From contig NC_052111.1 in the NCBI RefSeq assembly GCF_012273895.1, positions 4,526,001 through 4,590,000 on the forward strand: a stretch of DNA of 64,000 bases, written 5' to 3'. The position numbers and the translations under genes are program-made. This stretch comes from Zerene cesonia. Lineage: Eukaryota > Arthropoda > Insecta > Lepidoptera > Pieridae. Below the pieces are notes generated by a model, which saw only the letters and a list, made by a program, of their open reading frames with translations, ran no database searches and was not told the origin of the DNA. Shown here in pieces: positions 58,909 through 64,000 of this stretch (positions within the stretch are counted from its first letter, which is position 1; each line of letters begins with the position of its first letter).

Positions 58909-60352
58909 GTAAGCGTTATAGAAACTTTAGAAATTTAAAACTTTAGATCTTCTTAAATATTCATACGATTAACAATCTTCATACGCATTCTATTTTCTTA
59001 TGTCATTATTACGATTATCTATTATTACCATTACTATTATAACATATACTATACCCATGACCTTTTTAGCAGTTAATTTAAATTAATAATTAAATTGGCA
59101 AATACATTATGCTAAACATTTTAAGAAAGCCCTTCTCGTGTCTAGAAGCTTTTAATTAATGTGAGCTTATTGTGCCTTTGGGAGAGCATCACTTGGTTGT
59201 CTTGACAACGACCTCTATTATCACTGACTCCAGGTAATTGCAACTTTTAGTTTAGATAATTAAGATTCAGTATCCATTTACTTTTAAGCTTATACGTACT
59301 CTATCTCATGATATATTGTATCGGGTTGATAAGCATCATTAAATTTGTATCAATAAACAATGAAAAATGTATCACCCTAACGGCTCTGAGGTGTGCACGT
59401 AATTTTGTATACAGCGGTTTTTGGATATGATAAATCGATGTATAATGCTTTTATTTTAGTCGAAAATTGTCGTAAATAATTTTACTTAAACCACATCATT
59501 GTATGTTTATATACCTATCAAGACCAAGCTTCTATAAGAGTAGAAAAAATATTTTTGATCGGTAATGTGAAATCATACTTAATAAAATATATTTTAAATA
59601 TTGTATTTTAACATGACGTAATTGTAGAATCACACATAATCCAGATCTTTCTTAATTAATATAATAAAATTCTTAAGATTCTTCAATTTACGCGGTCTGT
59701 TTGAAATTGGTGTAGTTTTTTGGCAAGCGTCGAACTTGGGCGGAGTTTAGCTTGCAAGTAATGAGATATTAGATTTAATTTACGGGTAAGAGGTTTAATT
59801 CTTAAGAAAATTGACCTATTGTGGTAAAATAAGACAAAGCTCGTTAGTTCCACTTCAGTGGACGTGGCGTTTACGACCTCTCTGTAGGGACCCAACAATG
59901 CTTTTATAATTTATATCTCAAGATTGCGCTACATAAGCTCCTACATTTTATTATCTCAAAAGATTCTACGTTATAGTACTCACTGCTTTGGAGGTTGCAA
60001 TTAAATATTTTATATGTTAGTATCATCCCTATCAACAAATTACTGATTAATGTAATATTGCCCTGCTGTTAGTACTGCATTAGCCAGTTATGAATACTTA
60101 AATGACGTGCTGAAAGCCAAAGCCAAGTTTCACTGGCAGATCAAACATTACGCTAACTATTCAGGCTTTTGATTCGCTAAGTTTCCGCTCAAGCAACTGG
60201 ACCGAGCAACACGTTCACTATCGCAACTCTATCGCCTTTACATTTAAGACACTGTTGTATAACTGCAACTTCTAACTGATAAATAGTCTTTATAGATGCA
60301 TAGTGACGTATTTTTTAATAAAGTGCAGTCTGGTAGCGGTTTGAAGGAAAAT
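58909..60352. other. intronic sequence after exon 6, no exon seen
   Basis: AT-rich with no Ig exon: I looked for the Y-R-C-x-A-K-N-S-L-G-E block on the plus strand and did not find it. The minus frame at 59683-59898 has no recognisable domain. Confidence 0.45.
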
Positions 60353-60452
60353 NNNNNNNNNNNNNNNNNNNNNNNNNNNNNNNNNNNNNNNNNNNNNNNN
60401 NNNNNNNNNNNNNNNNNNNNNNNNNNNNNNNNNNNNNNNNNNNNNNNNNNNN
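60353..60452. other. assembly gap, exactly 100 N
   Basis: A run of 100 N, a different placeholder size from the 1000-N joins. Short frames through it are artefacts. Confidence 0.98.
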
Positions 60453-61731
60453 GTGAATCTTTTGAAAAATCATATCTTCTCCTTTATTAAAGTAGGCCGT
60501 ATTAAAACCGCAGCCTGATTCAACCCTTTCCGTCGCCACCGTCACACAAATTGTTAGCCGTTAAAATAATGCGTCACACTTGACCGGCTAACGAACCCCT
60601 TGAGGATGTAACACTCTACTAACCTTTTACATTAAAGTGCCGTCATTTTGTATTGTCACCGAAACACATTGCCTCACATTTTCTTTTAAGCCATATTTAT
60701 TTTTTAAAATTGCGGCGCATCCACTAGTTTCTTTCTTTTATACACATTTTTATCAGTATAAGCTGTAAACTTGCTACAATTGAAAATTAACCCGTAAATT
60801 TTACGCTACAACTGCTGAGCTGGGAACTTTCTGGAACCGCCGTCGGCTATGCGAAGAAATATGAAGTAAGCCGTAATCTGCAGTTTTTTCTATATAACGT
60901 TTTTTTAAGCACGATATTACTTCATTTATACTACGAAATATTCTACCTAATAGATCTGAACATTATGTTTAAAGCATTAAAAATTAATGAAGCAAAATGT
61001 GTCAAACTATTCCACGATTTTTCAGCTCCACACCAGCGTGAACTTGTAACAAATACAATATCATCTGAAATATTACAATTTCGTGAATAAGTAATAGAAT
61101 GATTTGGGGCTGGTTACGTGCACAGATTTTCTTGACACATACGTTGTTATAAGGCCAAAGTATGTATGTTTGAGAAAATGTATTATTTTATTACGTAACT
61201 TTAGTTGGTTTATTTTACGCTCGAATAGGTGCTAATGGATATTTCAGAGTGGATCTGGCGAAGTTTTATTATGATTCCGCAGTGGTAAACTTTTCTACTT
61301 CCAAATGTTATTGGAACACATTCTCGTTTTATGCACTCGAGATTACGAACCGAAGCTTCCGTGACTCGCTTGATTATTGAACTATCTGCAATTTATAGTT
61401 CAGCGTTTCATTGGAGCATGATATGCTAATGTAATATGAGAACCATATATATTGTAACAGTTTTTTTAGCGAATTGTAACGCATATTATAATAACTTATA
61501 TGGATTCAAAAAGTGCTAGAAATCATTTTTCTATGTCAATAGTTGAAACTTTTTTCAATTCTATAGGTCAAACTAGCAGGCCTCTTTCATATTCCTATCC
61601 TATCTTTAATATTCCCTAAGTTTGGATGCTGATACAAAACACGGAAATCTATTATATGTTTATTAACAGTCATTGTCTTCAGTCAAGATATATCTTGTAA
61701 ATTAATCATAAAACAATAACCCATCTGCATT
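60453..61731. other. gene-free stretch between two 100-N gaps
   Basis: No exon, RNA gene or clear mobile element recognised in this 1.3-kb piece. Confidence 0.4.
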
Positions 61732-61831
61732 NNNNNNNNNNNNNNNNNNNNNNNNNNNNNNNNNNNNNNNNNNNNNNNNNNNNNNNNNNNNNNNNNNNNN
61801 NNNNNNNNNNNNNNNNNNNNNNNNNNNNNNN
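61732..61831. other. assembly gap, exactly 100 N
   Basis: A second run of 100 N. Confidence 0.98.
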
Positions 61832-63444
61832 TAAGGCTTCAATATACCTACAATATACAAGTATACCTATTTATTACAGTTAAGTGGTAAAATTTATATA
61901 AAGAATATTAATCCCTTAAAACAGTCTTAATCGTTTTACGTGAAAATTTCACCTTACATAATTCGGTTCCGACATTTCGTTAGGAATCCACGACGAGTAC
62001 AATAATTCTGTGATAAAAAAAAAAATCTCAATGCTTTCGCACAGAAACGATCACAATCAGATTTGGCTTGGACATTGTTTGACACTGGGAATCGTGAATA
62101 TTATCCTGAAACTGAAGTGAACGGAAACTGCGAGTGAATCCGCGGTGAAGAGTATAAACTTTCTCAAATTAAAACGTAATTACAATAGATATATACATAT
62201 TAATATACGCATTAATCACAAATAATTACTTAACCCTCGATATATTTTCAACTAATTTTCAATACTGAGATATACTTGAGGTAATAATCACCCCAACTAG
62301 AAATAGTTGGATCATAAACTATTTACAGAATTGTGTGTTTATATAAGACGTAATTTAGAATTAATTTATTTTGGAATATTGATAAAATTTATACGCAAAT
62401 GACTTCTCCGCATTTAATGTGTCACGAGTTAAGCGTAGATCTAATTATGTTGATGCCTAAATGTTATCGAAGCCGATAAAATGTAATGGCGCCTTCTAAT
62501 TAGGTTCCAATTATGTTTACAACGATTGCTTATTGATTCCACAAGACTTACGTGTATGTAAAATCAAAAATACTCACATTATCGGCACATCCATCGATGC
62601 GAAGATAAAAAAAAAACATTTACGCGTTAATTAGCGTAAACGGCCGCCTTCGTAATAACAAAATCAATATTTTAATTTTCAGAATTAAAAAATATAATTT
62701 GGAAACACTTCTATATCAAACTGAGTTTTATTTTTCTAATTAACTTGATGGTCATGTTTAAATATGTATATGATATTATTTTACAAATTAGGTGTTCCCA
62801 ATACAATCAATATAATTTATGCTTATGTTAGCGAGAGCAAGTGTTCAAAAAAATCAATTAGATATATTTTCTTTTTGTTTGTTGTCATTAGAAGTCCTCC
62901 CCGGGTTCACCCGTGGTACGTTTCTTCTCTCCATAACCTTTATTGTGTTATATTTGATTTACATATATTTAAATTTATAATTTAACTTCTTATAATTAAC
63001 TTAAATACATTAAGATACGTAACTAATTCATCTACATGAGTACTGTATGTACTGTATGTGATATCTAAGCACGTCCAATATTTCATTGAAACTTGAATAT
63101 TATCTAATACATGCCCATGATATCGGTGTTTGACGTGTATCCGCTTCAATTGATAAATGTTAGTAAGTTGTTCAAATTAAAGGTTAAATTGCACGGTTGC
63201 AGCACGTGTGTGATCATTGTAATCTTCTGATAAGATAGTTTAAATCCTCAGTTGTTACAAGTGCCATTGTCGATTACTAATCGTATTTCAATATAGGTAC
63301 TTTTCTTCGTTCGAATATTGTTAAATCTTTTAATTTTTCGATAAAGTATGAAAATGATATTTTTTCTGGAAGTGTATAAAAACCCAAACTGCGTCATTTT
63401 TTATATTTATTTATTAGAAAGTCATTATAGTATAAAATATAAAC
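61832..63444. other. gene-free stretch with repeat remnants
   Basis: No exon recognised. 62015-62160 ('ATCACAATCAGATTTGGCTT' to 'GCGAGTGAATCCGCGGTGAA') is a decayed Helitron-like repeat, and 62890-62920 carries the 'CCCCGGGTTCACCCGTGGTA' word related to 21711-21730. Confidence 0.4.
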
Positions 63445-63469
63445 CATGATGAAAGCAATTACCCATCTA

Positions 63470-63665
63470 CCAGTTCAAAGGTAGACTCCGGAGGCCCGTT
63501 TCCCTTTCCTCACCCTCCCCACTCCAATCTTTCTTTCCAGTCGTCAATCCTTTCCTTATTCCTTCCCTCTTAAAAGGCAACTTAAAAGGCAACTTAAGGG
63601 CAACGCATTACCTCTCCGAATAGTCATAGGCGGTGGTGATAGTTTACCAATGTAAACCACCACAA
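63470..63665 (+). repeat. pyrimidine-rich retroposon family, copy 4
   Basis: A CT-rich tract ('CCTTTCCTCACCCTCCCCAC', 'CAATCCTTTCCTTATTCC') is followed by a direct duplication (AAAAGGCAACTT twice, 63573-63596), 'CATAGGCGGTGGTGATAG' and a terminal A run. It matches 17935-18131, but the hairpin segment has been replaced by the small duplication. Confidence 0.55.
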
Positions 63666-64000
63666 AAAAATTACGAACAAATATCCTTGAAATTCTTTTT
63701 AGACATTCTTTTTTAAAAAGAGCTCATACAATGTACATAAATATTAGTAATTTATTGATGGAAAGACCGTGATAGGTCCTTAATTTTTTAATTGATCATG
63801 CGTTGATGTCATGGCGAATCTACGTTTCAATGTATTTTCATAATTTTTTACTTCATTAGAGTTTGATGGATGAAGTAATGATATTGATAATATAATCTAT
63901 ATGTAATTATATTAGTCAAAAACGGCTGAAAAGATTTTAATTGTTTTTAGTGAAAATTTAGAAAACTTAAAAACGTTCTACCGGGATAGATGCGAATAAG
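63666..64000. other. gene-free end of window
   Basis: AT-rich sequence. I see nothing in it. Confidence 0.4.

Noticed and set aside
60296..60545. Short frames on both strands at 60.3-60.5 kb
   Set aside because: They run through the 100-N gap.
1..64000. CRISPR arrays, bacterial operons or a prophage
   Set aside because: The repeats are dispersed and irregular, genes have spliceosomal introns, and nothing prokaryotic is present.

Overview
The window looks like nuclear DNA of a lepidopteran insect (moth or butterfly). It is strongly AT-rich, has split genes with GT/AG introns, and carries tRNA-derived SINEs, Helitron-like repeats starting near 'ACTAATATTATAAA' and ending in 'GCTAGT', and other dispersed elements that I associate with Lepidoptera. 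Four runs of N break it. Two are exactly 1000 N (7464-8463 and 38429-39428) and two are exactly 100 N (60353-60452 and 61732-61831).

Positions 1-7463 and 8464-32877 contain no gene I can recognise. They hold repeats: two kinds of tRNA-derived SINE, a 150-bp foldback element with a SINE beside it, a decayed non-LTR reverse-transcriptase fragment at a gap edge, Helitron-like ends, and a pyrimidine-rich retroposon family. At 32878-33209 and 34992-35162 on the minus strand lie two exons that look like the 3' end of an immunoglobulin cell-surface gene of the Dpr-interacting protein (DIP)/lachesin class.

The gene-bearing part is 47.3-59 kb. It has an intact, intronless and rather diverged copy of mitochondrial complex I subunit NDUFS3 (47362-48171, plus). 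It then has six plus-strand exons of a DIP-like gene (53106-58908): signal peptide, Ig1, Ig2 and the first half of Ig3. In intron 3 of that gene, on the opposite strand, sits an intact intronless SLC6-type transporter gene of 614 codons (54676-56520) that has lost the usual TM1 sodium/substrate signature.

The two minus-strand exons at 33-35 kb supply exactly what the plus-strand DIP gene lacks: the second half of Ig3 and the C-terminal tail, in matching splice phase. A single inversion of the block starting just right of the 1000-N gap at 38429-39428 would make one continuous eight-exon gene of about 435 codons. I read this as a probable scaffold orientation error. A real rearrangement, or two partial paralogues, are the alternatives.

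Nothing here is operon-like. The genes are linked by nesting and retroposition rather than by pathway: a neuronal adhesion gene hosts an antisense intronless transporter, and an intronless respiratory-subunit copy lies about 5 kb upstream.
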